A program made the position numbers and the translations under genes. This document shows, in pieces, positions 27,469 to 36,620 of a stretch of 64,000 bases of DNA (positions are counted from its first letter, which is position 1; each line of letters opens with the position of its first letter). The notes under the pieces are model-generated. The model did not search any database, was not told the origin of the DNA, and worked only from the letters and a program-made list of their open reading frames with translations. Where the stretch lies: NCBI RefSeq assembly GCF_007991515.1, contig NZ_BJYM01000002.1, forward strand, positions 62,001 through 126,000, written 5' to 3'. This stretch comes from Oceanobacillus sojae. GTDB lineage: Bacteria; Bacillota; Bacilli; Bacillales; Amphibacillaceae.

Positions 27469-28656
27469 CTATAGGAACAGTCCGACAATCGATGCTGAAA
27501 GAATGGATACTAAAATCGATCCTGCCAGCAGCTTCATTCCAAATTTAGAAACAATAACTGCTTTTGCACTGTCAATTCCTTTTACAGTACCCGCGATAAT
27601 ACCGATTGAGGAGAAGTTGGCAAAGCTTGTTAAGAATACTGTTACAATACCAATCGTTTTCTCAGATAATTGGTTTAATAGAGGCTCTAACTGCAGCATT
27701 GCGACAAATTCATTTGTAACAATTTTCGTACCCATAATACTTCCGGCCTGCAATACCTCTCCAGGTGTGATTCCCATAAGGATTCCAATAGGATAAAAAA
27801 CATACCCTAGAATTTCTTCCAGTGTAATTCCTCCAAATACAGCCTGGATAATCCAGTTTACCAATTCTAATGATGCAATAAATGCAATTAGCATCGTTGC
27901 AACAATCAGTGCAATCTTCCCGCCTTCTAAGGCACCATTTCCCATTGCTTCAAAAATACTTTTATCGTTACTGACATCTTTTATATCCACTTTGTCTTCC
28001 TCTTTCGGAACATTCACCGGTGCAATAATAGAAGCAATCATTAATCCGCTGAACATATTTAATGGAAGAGCCACTAAAATATATTTGGGAGGCAGCATAA
28101 GAATATACGAGCCTACGATCGATGCAGAAACAGAGCTCATTGCAGAAGCACAGATAATATAAAGCCTGTTCTCCGATAAATGATGAAATTGTGAACGGAT
28201 TGCAATCAAAGCTTCGGATTGGCCAAAGAAAATACTGTTTACACCATTAAATGATTCAATTCTTGGAAGACCGGTAATTTTTGAAATAGCAGCCCCGATA
28301 TATTTAATAATTAACGGTAGGATTTTTAGATAAGTTAAAACAGACAGCAATGTGGCGAAAAAGATAATTAATAGAAGGACGTTAAAAAAGAATACGCCAT
28401 TCTCATCTAAGATAAATCCTCCCACGACAAAACTTATACCTTCTTGTCCAAATTCAATTAATTTATTAAAAACATTTGATATTCCAGTAATAATTTTTGT
28501 ACCAATAGTTGTTGAAAACATAAACCAGGTAATCAACAGCTGTAAGACCAGCATAATACCAATGCCTTTAAAATTGATTCTCTTCTTATCATTTGACATT
28601 AAAAATGCTAACCCAAATGTGATGATAATTGCCAGGATGCCTAAGAGAATGTCCAA
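27469..28656 (-). CDS. NupC-family nucleoside transporter
   Basis: A 395-residue concentrative nucleoside transporter that takes up nucleosides with protons or sodium. Typical motifs are SIFFGQSEALIAIRSQF (about 144-160), ASAMSSVSASIVGSYILML and the late TSFANFSSIGII block. B. subtilis has three members of this size (NupC, NupG/YxjA, YutK); the N-terminus is not close to NupC itself, so I give no symbol. Start is TTG, with AAAAGGAGGAACTAGC just upstream. It is monocistronic. Confidence 0.9.
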   Translation of the reverse strand: MDILLGILAIIITFGLAFLMSNDKKRINFKGIGIMLVLQLLITWFMFSTTIGTKIITGISNVFNKLIEFGQEGISFVVGGFILDENGVFFFNVLLLIIFFATLLSVLTYLKILPLIIKYIGAAISKITGLPRIESFNGVNSIFFGQSEALIAIRSQFHHLSENRLYIICASAMSSVSASIVGSYILMLPPKYILVALPLNMFSGLMIASIIAPVNVPKEEDKVDIKDVSNDKSIFEAMGNGALEGGKIALIVATMLIAFIASLELVNWIIQAVFGGITLEEILGYVFYPIGILMGITPGEVLQAGSIMGTKIVTNEFVAMLQLEPLLNQLSEKTIGIVTVFLTSFANFSSIGIIAGTVKGIDSAKAVIVSKFGMKLLAGSILVSILSASIVGLFL

Positions 28657-29102
28657 GCTAGTTCCTCCTTTTTATAAAAGCGCTTTATTTAATGTACAAA
28701 CCTATCTGCAGAAAATAAATATCTGATACATCTAATCATTTATAACAACATTCGTTTCCTTGCCTATACAAGTTGTCCGTACAAATACTATCATATTCGT
28801 AATGAAAAAAAATTTCAATGCTCTCAAAAAGAATTAATTATTAAAATAATTCCCAAATTAGTAAATAAAATGATTGTGGTTTTAAAAATGTACTACTTAT
28901 TATTGTTCGTATTTAATAACCATTTATTCCAGTTATTTTTTATATAATCTATTTACCCGATTTTAATAAAATAATCCTCATATTTATGTTGTATCTTTAT
29001 TTCAATAAAAAAAGCCTTGATACTTCAATACCTATCCCTGAAAGCCCGTTTTCGTACTGACTCTCAGGATAGATACCTCTATATCAAGACTTTGTTTATC
29101 TT
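28657..29102. other. Intergenic region before the nucleoside transporter gene
   Basis: About 445 bp of AT-rich sequence. The last 100 bases are the odhB terminator; the rest should contain the promoter of the nucleoside transporter, but no sharp consensus or riboswitch is visible. Confidence 0.5.
29005..29097 (-). terminator. Long terminator of odhAB
   Basis: On the minus strand AAGTCTTGATA pairs with TATCAAGGCTT, and inside it GGTATCTATCCTGA pairs with TCAGGGATAGGTA; a run of seven T follows. The extended two-part stem is much longer than usual. Confidence 0.85.
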
Positions 29103-30362
29103 TTAACCTTCCAGCAATAAATCGTATGGATCTTCAAGCATCTGCTTAATTCGAACTAGGAATTGGACAGCTTCTTTACCGTCAACAATACGGTGGTCAT
29201 ATGATAACGCAATATACATCATCGGGCGTACTTCAATGGAATCATCCGGCATAGCGATCGGACGCTTGATGATGTTGTGCATTCCTAAAATACCAACCTG
29301 CGGCGCATTTAAAATTGGCGTAGACATCATAGAGCCGAATGTACCGCCATTTGTAATTGTAAAGGACCCGCCTTGCAAATCGTTTAAGGATAATTTATTA
29401 TCACGTGCTTTTTTACCCAAATCAACGATATCCTGTTCAATTCCTGCGAAGTCTTTACGATCTGCGTCACGAACAACTGGAACAACAAGACCATCGTCTG
29501 TGGAAACAGCAATACCAATATCATAGAATTTCTTAATGACTAATTCATTACCTTGAATTTCTGCGTTAAGAAGCGGGAATTCCTTAAGTGCTCCTACCAC
29601 AGCTTTTGCAAAGAAGGACATAAACCCAAGTTTCACACCATTTTTTTCCAAAAATTTATCCTTCCGCTGCTTGCGAAGCTCCATCACTGAAGTCATATCT
29701 ACTTCATTAAATGTAGTTAACATTGCAGTGTTATGCTGTACCTCTACAAGATTTTTAGCGATCGTTTGACGGCGGCGTGTCATTTTAACACGTTCTACCG
29801 GCTTATCAAACTCTGTTTTCTCTGATTTAGGCTCTTCTTTAGGAGCCGGCTTTGATGGTGCAGACTCATTTTTAGGTGCATTATTATGTGCATTCACATC
29901 ATCCGGGCGAACTCTGCCTAGAGGATCACGTGTCTGTACTTCACTTAAATCGATACCTAATTCACGAGCACGTTTTCTAGCTGCCGGTGAAGCAATGACA
30001 TTGCCATTATTTTGCTCAGATGCAGTTTCCTGCTTATTTTCTACAGCAGGCTCTTTCTTAGGCTCTTCTTTAGGAGCTTCCTCCTCTTTTTTACTTTCTT
30101 CATCACCAGAAGATGCCCCGGCTTCTCCATTTTCATCCAGTTTGCCAATTATATCACCTACAGAAACATCTTCCCCTTCTGTGCTGATAATTTCCGTAAT
30201 AACACCTGTAAATTCTGAGTTTACTTCCACATTTACTTTATCAGTCTCTAACTCTACAATAGCATCGCCCTTTTCTACTTTATCGCCTTCTTTTACAAGC
30301 CATTCTGCTATTGTTCCTTCTGTGATGGATTCCGCTAATTCAGGTATCTTAATTTCCTGCAC
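29103..30362 (-). CDS. odhB: 2-oxoglutarate dehydrogenase E2, dihydrolipoyl succinyltransferase
   Basis: E2 core of the 2-oxoglutarate dehydrogenase complex in the TCA cycle. I place the start at GTG 30360-30362, eight bases after GAAGGAGG, giving 419 residues; a longer frame has no such site. The lipoyl domain carries ETDK with lipoyl Lys42, a linker rich in Lys, Glu and Pro follows, then the E1/E3-binding domain ([20 protein letters not shown]) and the catalytic domain ending with the SYDHRIVDG histidine motif. It overlaps odhA by 14 bases, so its ribosome-binding site lies in the odhA coding sequence. Confidence 0.96.
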   Translation of the reverse strand: MQEIKIPELAESITEGTIAEWLVKEGDKVEKGDAIVELETDKVNVEVNSEFTGVITEIISTEGEDVSVGDIIGKLDENGEAGASSGDEESKKEEEAPKEEPKKEPAVENKQETASEQNNGNVIASPAARKRARELGIDLSEVQTRDPLGRVRPDDVNAHNNAPKNESAPSKPAPKEEPKSEKTEFDKPVERVKMTRRRQTIAKNLVEVQHNTAMLTTFNEVDMTSVMELRKQRKDKFLEKNGVKLGFMSFFAKAVVGALKEFPLLNAEIQGNELVIKKFYDIGIAVSTDDGLVVPVVRDADRKDFAGIEQDIVDLGKKARDNKLSLNDLQGGSFTITNGGTFGSMMSTPILNAPQVGILGMHNIIKRPIAMPDDSIEVRPMMYIALSYDHRIVDGKEAVQFLVRIKQMLEDPYDLLLEG

Positions 30363-33270
30363 TTGATTTTCCTCCTTCAAATTCGCTTAATGCTTGGTCA
30401 ATAATATATTTATGAGCTGTTTTATGCACAGTAGGAATACCTCCAGCTGGTGCTGCACGCTTCGGTCTGCTGATAACATGTAATTCTTGGTTTTCTTCAA
30501 GAAGATCTCTTAAATAGTCGTCTACAAAATCCCATGAACCCATATTTTTCGGTTCTTCCTGTACCCACACAATTTCTTTTAAATTAGGAAGCTTTTTGAT
30601 TTCTTCCTGAATTGCTTTTTTAGGGAATGGGTAGATTTGTTCTACACGCAGAGCGCGAATCCAATCACAGGCTTCTTCCGCTTCTTCCATTTCCCCTTCA
30701 ATATCAAGCATAATTTTTCCGCTGCCTAATAAAAGTCGTGTTGCTTTCTCAGGATCAGTATCAAAATATGGCTGCTCACGTAATGTTTTAAATCCGCCGC
30801 TCGTAAATTCTTCTGCACTTGAAGCCATTTTATAATCTCTAATCAAACTGCTCTTTGGTGTCATCAGAATCAATGGACGCGCCTCTGGACGGGAACGCAT
30901 CACTGCCTGACGGCGAAGAAGATGGAATAATTGAGCAGATGAAGTAACATTAGCTACAATCCAGTTATTTTCTGCAGCCATCTGCAAGTAACGTTCTAGA
31001 CGGGCACTCGAATGCTCTGGGCCCTGTCCCTCATAGCCATGAGGAAGCAATAACACCATATTTGATTTTTCATTCCATTTAGCTCTTGCTGATGCAATAA
31101 ATTGATCAATAATAACCTGACCGGCGTTGGCAAAGTCACCAAATTGTGCTTCCCAGATAACTAGAGTGTTTGGCGAATAAACACTATAACCATATTCAAA
31201 GCCTAACACCGCAGCCTCTGATAACGGGCTGTTCCGAACGTCAAAGGATGCCTTTACATCCGATAATCCATGCATCGGGCTATATTTTTCACCTGTTTCC
31301 ACATCATGAAGAACAACATGACGGTGGGCAAAGGTCCCTCGCTCTGTATCCTGACCTGTCAAACGAATTGGTGTACCATCTTTTAAGATAGATGCAAATG
31401 CTAAAGCTTCTCCCGTGCCCCAGTCAGCTTTATTGCCTTCTTTCAGCGCATCTTTTCTGCGCTGCAGGATTCTTTCGGTCTTTTTAAAGCCTTTAAAACC
31501 TTCTGGACGTTCCAGCAACTCTTCGTTTATTTTCTGTAAAGTTTCTAAATCTACTGCCGTTTCAAATTGATCTAATCTATTAGACAGTACTTCCGGCATT
31601 GATTTTGGCTGAGGTTCTCCAATCTCACTTTCTGTCATTCCTTTATAAATATCAGAAAGCCTTGTTTCAATCTCATTTTTAATTTCGTCGAATTCCCCAG
31701 ATTCTAATAGATTTCTTTCTTCCATCGCACGAGCAAATAATGTTGATACCGATGGATGATTATCAATTTCGCTGTATAGTTGCGGCTGTGTCGTTCTTGG
31801 TTCATCCATTTCATTATGTCCATAACGGCGATAACCTACTAAATCAATTAAAATGTCTTTATGGAATTTTTTACGATACTCACAAGCTATTTTAATAGCA
31901 GAAATACAGGAAATTGGATCATCTGCACTCACACGAATAACAGGAATCTCGAAACCTTTTGCCAGGTCACTCGCATAACGTGTTGAGCGTCCGTCTACAC
32001 GGTCTGTTGTATAACCAAGCTGGTTATTTGCGATAAGGTGCACCGTTCCACCTGTTGTATACCCCGGTAAACCGCTGAGATTAAGCGTTTCAGCAACTAC
32101 ACCTTCTCCGATAAAAGCTGCATCTCCATGAATTACGAGCGGCATTGCTTTATTAATATCCCTTTCAGGATAACCGCTTACATCACGTTCATCCTGTGCT
32201 GCCCGTGCAAATCCTTCTACGACCGGATTTACAAATTCAAGATGTGACGGATTATGTGCAAGTGTTATTTTAGTATTTACTTTACTTCCATGTATAACTT
32301 CTTTTTCTGCACCAAAATGATACTTCACATCTCCGGTCCAGCCATAATTAATCGCTTTTGAACCTTCTGACGGCATTAATTCCTTGTCTCTTGTATAATT
32401 AAACTCGGAAAAAATCTTATCATATGGCTTTTTCAATACATTCGCAAGTACAGCTAAACGACCGCGGTGTGCCATCCCCATCATCACATGTTCGATGTTA
32501 TCCTCATTTGCATATTTTACGAGAAAATCAATCATCGGAATCATAGATTCAAGGCCTTCGATAGAAAAGCGCTTTTGACCGACAAATGTTTTATGAAGGA
32601 ATTTTTCAAAACCCTCTACTTCTGATAAACGTTTCAGAATATCTTTTCTCTCTTCCTGATCAGGATCAAACCTTGCATTACCTTCTTCAATTAAATCAAA
32701 GAGCCAGGTACGTTCGTCATCATTATTTACATGATCATATTCAAATGTAATGGTACCTGTATAATATTTCTTCATCAGGTTAATAACATCTAAACCTGTT
32801 TCGACTCCTTCTTTTTCACGTTCCCAGATCCAAGATGCCGGGATTTTTCTTAAATCAGCTTCTGTTAAATCATAATGTTTTAAGCTCAGCATTTGTGACG
32901 GAGCACTTTTATATCCGCCAACTGAATAGATATCAGCATCTGTATGACCGTAACGCCGAATAGCCTCAACAAGTTTGATTGCTGAGGTTAGTTTAGTCAC
33001 ATCAAAATTTTCTGATACATTTAGATTAGAAGCCGGTTGTTCACTGATAGGACTGATTACTTCTTCTCCTGTCATCCAAGCAGGTGCTCCATGTGTATCA
33101 AATAATGATTTTATAGAAGATTCGACTAGCTCCGGATCTTCTTTATACAATTCATATTGCTGTTCCAAATACCCCGCATTTTGTCCGTGAAACTGTCCCC
33201 AAAATTTTTCTGCAGACTCTTCATTTCCTGGCACGACTGATACCCCCATTGAATTAACTAATCCGTTCAT
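30349..33270 (-). CDS. odhA: 2-oxoglutarate dehydrogenase E1
   Basis: Thiamine-diphosphate-dependent E1 subunit that decarboxylates 2-oxoglutarate and succinylates the lipoyl group of OdhB. The sequence has [32 protein letters not shown] and [17 protein letters not shown], all typical of OdhA. Its 973 residues exceed the roughly 940 of B. subtilis OdhA by an N-terminal extension: the ATG at 33270 lacks a good ribosome-binding site, and an ATG at 33249 or a GTG at 33237 are alternatives. It forms an operon with odhB; the E3 gene is not here. Confidence 0.95.
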   Translation of the reverse strand: MNGLVNSMGVSVVPGNEESAEKFWGQFHGQNAGYLEQQYELYKEDPELVESSIKSLFDTHGAPAWMTGEEVISPISEQPASNLNVSENFDVTKLTSAIKLVEAIRRYGHTDADIYSVGGYKSAPSQMLSLKHYDLTEADLRKIPASWIWEREKEGVETGLDVINLMKKYYTGTITFEYDHVNNDDERTWLFDLIEEGNARFDPDQEERKDILKRLSEVEGFEKFLHKTFVGQKRFSIEGLESMIPMIDFLVKYANEDNIEHVMMGMAHRGRLAVLANVLKKPYDKIFSEFNYTRDKELMPSEGSKAINYGWTGDVKYHFGAEKEVIHGSKVNTKITLAHNPSHLEFVNPVVEGFARAAQDERDVSGYPERDINKAMPLVIHGDAAFIGEGVVAETLNLSGLPGYTTGGTVHLIANNQLGYTTDRVDGRSTRYASDLAKGFEIPVIRVSADDPISCISAIKIACEYRKKFHKDILIDLVGYRRYGHNEMDEPRTTQPQLYSEIDNHPSVSTLFARAMEERNLLESGEFDEIKNEIETRLSDIYKGMTESEIGEPQPKSMPEVLSNRLDQFETAVDLETLQKINEELLERPEGFKGFKKTERILQRRKDALKEGNKADWGTGEALAFASILKDGTPIRLTGQDTERGTFAHRHVVLHDVETGEKYSPMHGLSDVKASFDVRNSPLSEAAVLGFEYGYSVYSPNTLVIWEAQFGDFANAGQVIIDQFIASARAKWNEKSNMVLLLPHGYEGQGPEHSSARLERYLQMAAENNWIVANVTSSAQLFHLLRRQAVMRSRPEARPLILMTPKSSLIRDYKMASSAEEFTSGGFKTLREQPYFDTDPEKATRLLLGSGKIMLDIEGEMEEAEEACDWIRALRVEQIYPFPKKAIQEEIKKLPNLKEIVWVQEEPKNMGSWDFVDDYLRDLLEENQELHVISRPKRAAPAGGIPTVHKTAHKYIIDQALSEFEGGKSSAGN

Positions 33271-33727
33271 GAAAACGGTTCAAATTATTTGTGATAAGAT
33301 TGATTTCTTTACATCAACTAATATACATGATTTTTAGTGAGGTTACAAGGAATCGGAACGGATTTATTGGGATAATTCGACATTTTTCAAGAATCAATAA
33401 AAATACACTCTAATCAATTAATTATCGAACTATTCCGATAATTAATCATTTGAATTACCTGTTGGATAAATCATTGCTTTTTTAAACAAAATTAATGACA
33501 TCTATGATTGAATTTCTTCTCTGTATAAATAAACATAGGAATAGTTCACAATATGTGATTTTTCCGTTATAATAAGGACAAATTATTAAATAAAACTTCA
33601 TTCTGTCAGATAATCATTGATTCTGCAGGGTGAGAAAAAGTGTATCCATATTTCCAAATATAATATACTGCTTTTCTTTTTGATGTAAAATTGGGTACCA
33701 TTACTACATAAAAGGAGGAACCACATT
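33271..33727. other. Divergent region upstream of odhA
   Basis: About 455 bp holding the odhA promoter on one side and, by necessity, the promoter for the small gene at 33728 on the other. No further structure or ORF is supported. Confidence 0.55.
33320..33348 (-). promoter_or_regulatory. SigA-type promoter of odhAB
   Basis: On the minus strand TTGTAA (33343-33348) and TATATT (33320-33325) are 17 bases apart, about 50 bases before the odhA start. Confidence 0.65.
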
Positions 33728-33835
33728 ATGAAATTAGCATTACTTATGGGTGTTATTGTTACATTCCTCGTCTCCTGCTTCACAGCCGGCTACGAATCAA
33801 AACCAGGAGTACCAAAAGAAGACCAGCGCACTTGA
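33728..33835 (+). CDS. 35-residue lipoprotein-like peptide
   Basis: A short ORF with a strong ribosome-binding site (AAAAGGAGGAACCACATT then ATG) and a terminator 40 bases after its stop. The peptide is MKLALLMGVIVTFLVSCFTA then GYESKPGVPKEDQRT: a single hydrophobic segment (3-19) with LVSC at 14-17, which could act as a lipobox leaving an 18-residue lipopeptide, or be a plain membrane anchor. I do not recognise the family. Its tight transcription unit argues that it is real. Confidence 0.7.
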   Translation: MKLALLMGVIVTFLVSCFTAGYESKPGVPKEDQRT

Positions 33836-33871
33836 GAACCAATATAATACTTTTTCAAAAACGTTTAGATG

Positions 33872-33914
33872 TTAAAAAAGATGTCTCCACAAAATTGGAG
33901 ACATCTTTTTTTAA
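33872..33914. terminator. Bidirectional terminator
   Basis: AAAAAAGATGTCTCC and GGAGACATCTTTTTTT form a near-perfect stem. It serves the small gene and the convergent trmL, whose stop codon lies within its edge. Confidence 0.9.
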
Positions 33915-34387
33915 TGTAAATTTGGAAATCCCTGCTGTCTTAATGCTTCATAAATAATAATGGAGGCAGTGTTTGAAAGGTTTAATGAACGAACCTTATC
34001 ATTCATATGAATCCGCAGGCATTTATCTTCTTTATCCGTCAGCAGTTCACGCGGGATTCCTGTGGACTCTTTTCCAAACACAAAAAATTGATCCATGTCT
34101 ACAGGTGAAAAATCAAAATCTGTGTAATATTTTGTTCCAAAGTTTTCTATATAGTAAAAACTTCCTTCTGGATAGGTTTTATACAAATCTTCTATGGAAT
34201 CATATTCTTTTACATCGACATGCTCCCAGTAATCCAGACCAGCACGGCGGACCATTTTACTATCTGTTGAAAAACCGAGTGGACGGATAAGATGTAAAGT
34301 CGTTCCAGTTGCTAAACATGTTCTGCCGATATTCCCTGTATTAGCCGGGATTTCCGGTTCAAATAATACAACGTGCAAACTCACCAT
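33911..34387 (-). CDS. trmL: tRNA (cytidine/uridine-2'-O-)-methyltransferase
   Basis: A 158-residue SPOUT-fold enzyme that uses S-adenosylmethionine to methylate the ribose of the wobble nucleotide in tRNA-Leu isoacceptors. The three SPOUT motifs are NTGNIGRTCLATG (about 17-29), VFGKESTGIP (about 103-112) and SLNLSNTASIIIYEALRQQ (about 134-152), which together form the knot that binds the cofactor. Length matches the CspR/TrmL family. Two starts, ATG 34387 and the GTG after it, are both compatible with the GGAG upstream. Monocistronic. Confidence 0.93.
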   Translation of the reverse strand: MVSLHVVLFEPEIPANTGNIGRTCLATGTTLHLIRPLGFSTDSKMVRRAGLDYWEHVDVKEYDSIEDLYKTYPEGSFYYIENFGTKYYTDFDFSPVDMDQFFVFGKESTGIPRELLTDKEDKCLRIHMNDKVRSLNLSNTASIIIYEALRQQGFPNLH

Positions 34388-34461
34388 TCATTCTCCTTCA
34401 GTTACAAATTCTAAGAGATTAGTATTTTGCCTTCTATCTCTATTCAAAAATTAATTATACA

Positions 34462-35316
34462 CTAACTTATCTCAATCCGAAAAAATTTATATTGAATTTC
34501 CGGCGTCCAGGCTGCAGAATCCTCATAAGACCAATAACGGTTGCGGCTATTATTTGTATGTGCATTGACAAGCGGCATATTATCAGCATCTTTTGCCACT
34601 ACAATAGTCGTATGATTCCAGGCGCCATCACCATCAAAATCATAGCAGATCACATCACCTGGATTAAGCTCTTCCGGCTGCTCAACCTCTATTCCTCTAA
34701 TACCGCGTTCAGATCCGCTTAAATACCACCTGAAAGAATGCGCCACAGACCAGCTGAAGCTCCATGAATCCCTTCCATACCACCAGCCGCGCTCACGGAC
34801 CGGTTCTCCCCACATCGGACCTCCACCTGCCCGCAGACATTGCGAGATATAATTCGTACAGTCATCTTCAAAGCGGCGATATTCGGGATTGAAACTGTTC
34901 CACCAGCGTTCAGCATATTTTACTGCTTCCAGCCGGTTATATTCTATTTGACGCTTACTTTGCTTCATATTTTCCTGTTTTAATACGGGAATCTGATTAC
35001 TGGTATTTTCTGCTGGAGGCTTTTCAATATATTGGTGTTTGACTTCTCCGTTCGATTTTTCCGTAAGCTGATAAGGGATAATCTGTTCTTCTGTGTAAAA
35101 AAAATCGCCCTGCTTCATTAAATATACCAGATGAACTGCATACCCCGTATTTCTGATTGTATCGTAGGATTGTCTGCTTAAAACAATTCCTTTTCCTTTT
35201 ATCTTTACAATTTGTGCCTTCCTTTTCTTGCAAAGAGCCTTCTTTTTATGCCACCAATCCTGGCTTTCTTTATTCTCCCTGAAAAAATGCTGCCAATAGG
35301 TAGTGATATCTCCCAT
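34462..35316 (-). CDS. Putative amidase-domain protein (YhbB-like)
   Basis: A 284-residue protein with a C-terminal putative amidase domain (Amidase_6 type). I start it at ATG 35314-35316, nine bases after GAGGAGG; a slightly longer frame would begin before the ribosome-binding site. In this numbering the likely nucleophile is C153 in EDDCTNYISQ and the His is H235 in GAWNHTTIVV, as in NlpC-like cysteine enzymes. The N-terminal half is of unknown function and no signal peptide is visible. Bacillus proteins of this layout include YhbB; a role in cell wall or spore is possible. Its ribosome-binding site is in a hairpin. Confidence 0.8.
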   Translation of the reverse strand: MGDITTYWQHFFRENKESQDWWHKKKALCKKRKAQIVKIKGKGIVLSRQSYDTIRNTGYAVHLVYLMKQGDFFYTEEQIIPYQLTEKSNGEVKHQYIEKPPAENTSNQIPVLKQENMKQSKRQIEYNRLEAVKYAERWWNSFNPEYRRFEDDCTNYISQCLRAGGGPMWGEPVRERGWWYGRDSWSFSWSVAHSFRWYLSGSERGIRGIEVEQPEELNPGDVICYDFDGDGAWNHTTIVVAKDADNMPLVNAHTNNSRNRYWSYEDSAAWTPEIQYKFFRIEIS

Positions 35317-35322
35317 TAAAAA

Positions 35323-35359
35323 TCGCCTCCTCGTCAAAGCTTATGCATAGAGGAGGCGA
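35323..35359 (-). promoter_or_regulatory. Hairpin enclosing the amidase-gene Shine-Dalgarno
   Basis: On the minus strand TCGCCTCCTC (35350-35359) pairs perfectly with GAGGAGGCGA (35323-35332) over a 17-base loop. The 3' arm is the Shine-Dalgarno of the gene starting at 35316, and ATTTTTAATG follows. A transcript starting upstream of the 5' arm would have a closed site. Confidence 0.8.
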
Positions 35360-35367
35360 ATTAGGTC

Positions 35368-35417
35368 AAAAAAACAGCCTGTCTGGCTGCGACAAAGTCT
35401 ATTTGAACATAGACTTT
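35368..35417 (-). terminator. Terminator of queG
   Basis: On the minus strand a first hairpin pairs AAAGTCTAT with ATAGACTTT just after the queG stop, then CAGCC pairs with GGCTG, followed by seven T. Confidence 0.8.
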
Positions 35418-36552
35418 ACTTTATATTCATTGCAGACAGTGCATTTTGCATTTCATATTGTACTTGTTCATTATCTTCTTTTTCCAGCGCTTTAGAGAGT
35501 GCTTCTTTTGCTGCATCTGTTCCTATTTTCCCTAATGACCAGGCAGCAGTGCCACGGATAACCGGCCTGGGATCATTCTTCATCAAAGCAATCAAATCAT
35601 TTTCAGCAGATGCTTCTTTATAGTGACCCAATGCTAAAATAACATTACGCTGAATCGGCTTTTTTCCTCTCCAGGATCCTGACATATGCCCAAACTTCTC
35701 TTTAAACTCCCGATTCGACAAATGCAGCATTGGTTTAAGCTTAGGTTTAACCAATTCTGGATCCGGCTCCAGTTCTTTATGAAAATGAGAATCCTTATCC
35801 CGGTTCCAGGGACAAACCTGCTGACATGTATCACAACCGTATAATCGATTTCCTATTTTGGTCCGGAATTCCTCCGGCAGAAAATCTTTTGTCTGTGTTA
35901 AGAAAGCTATACAGCGCTGGGCATTCAGCTGTCCGCCCTGTACAATAGCACCTGTAGGGCAGGCATCTAAGCAAATGGTGCAATCTCCACAGCCATCCTC
36001 TATCTTTTCATCAGGAATAAATGGAATATTGGTCAGCATTTCTCCCAGATAAACAAAGGAACCATGCTCCTTTGTAATAATCGACGTATTTTTGCCGCTA
36101 AAGCCCACACCTGCCCGTTCAGCAACGGCCCGGTCACTTAATTCTCCTGTATCTACCATAGACTTGATGATAGCATCAGGTACTCTTGCTTTAATATATT
36201 CCCCCAGCTTATCCAACCGCTTCCGTAAAGCTATGTGATAGTCAATTCCCCAGGAAGCGCGTGCGAAAATACCTCGTCTGTCTCCTTTTGTTCCTCGCGG
36301 TGTTTTCTCCAAACGCGATGGATAGGCGACGGCAATGGAAATAATAGACTGTGCTTCCGGGAGCAGCCTTTTGGGCTCTGTTCTTTCTTCAATGCTTCCC
36401 TTTTCAAAGCCGGATTGATATTTTAACTCCTGCTGACGTTTTAGACGCTCCTTCATTTCTGTGAAAATATCCGCTGTTGTAAAGCCGATTTTGTCTATTC
36501 CAATAGTTTTTGCATATGCTTGAATATCTTTTTTCAGTTCGTCCACTCTCAC
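35416..36552 (-). CDS. queG: Epoxyqueuosine reductase
   Basis: Catalyses the last step of queuosine synthesis, reducing epoxyqueuosine in tRNA, with cobalamin and two 4Fe-4S clusters. The catalytic acid D134 is in SMVDTGELSDR; the cluster cysteines are C188, C191, C194 and C198 in CGDCTICLDACP, with C240, C243 and C247 in CDTCQQVCP, and C214. A HEAT-like repeat tail (about 300-378) binds tRNA. Start is GTG 36552 after GAAGGGGGGCGGTAAG, with a second GTG two codons later. It follows the ABC-class ATPase gene by 68 bases with no terminator between, so they may be co-transcribed. Confidence 0.94.
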   Translation of the reverse strand: MRVDELKKDIQAYAKTIGIDKIGFTTADIFTEMKERLKRQQELKYQSGFEKGSIEERTEPKRLLPEAQSIISIAVAYPSRLEKTPRGTKGDRRGIFARASWGIDYHIALRKRLDKLGEYIKARVPDAIIKSMVDTGELSDRAVAERAGVGFSGKNTSIITKEHGSFVYLGEMLTNIPFIPDEKIEDGCGDCTICLDACPTGAIVQGGQLNAQRCIAFLTQTKDFLPEEFRTKIGNRLYGCDTCQQVCPWNRDKDSHFHKELEPDPELVKPKLKPMLHLSNREFKEKFGHMSGSWRGKKPIQRNVILALGHYKEASAENDLIALMKNDPRPVIRGTAAWSLGKIGTDAAKEALSKALEKEDNEQVQYEMQNALSAMNIK

Positions 36553-36620
36553 CTTACCGCCCCCCTTCTATCTACTTTTAATTTCTGTCAATCCACTTTA
36601 AATATTGAGGTTATGAAAAC

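Noticed and set aside
29995-30366. 123-codon plus-strand frame opposite odhB
   Set aside because: Antisense shadow of the low-complexity lipoyl-linker region; Ser/Pro-rich translation is the mirror of Glu/Lys-rich coding.
33598-33783. 61-codon minus-strand frame overlapping the small gene at 33728
   Set aside because: No ribosome-binding site and it runs antisense to a better supported ORF.
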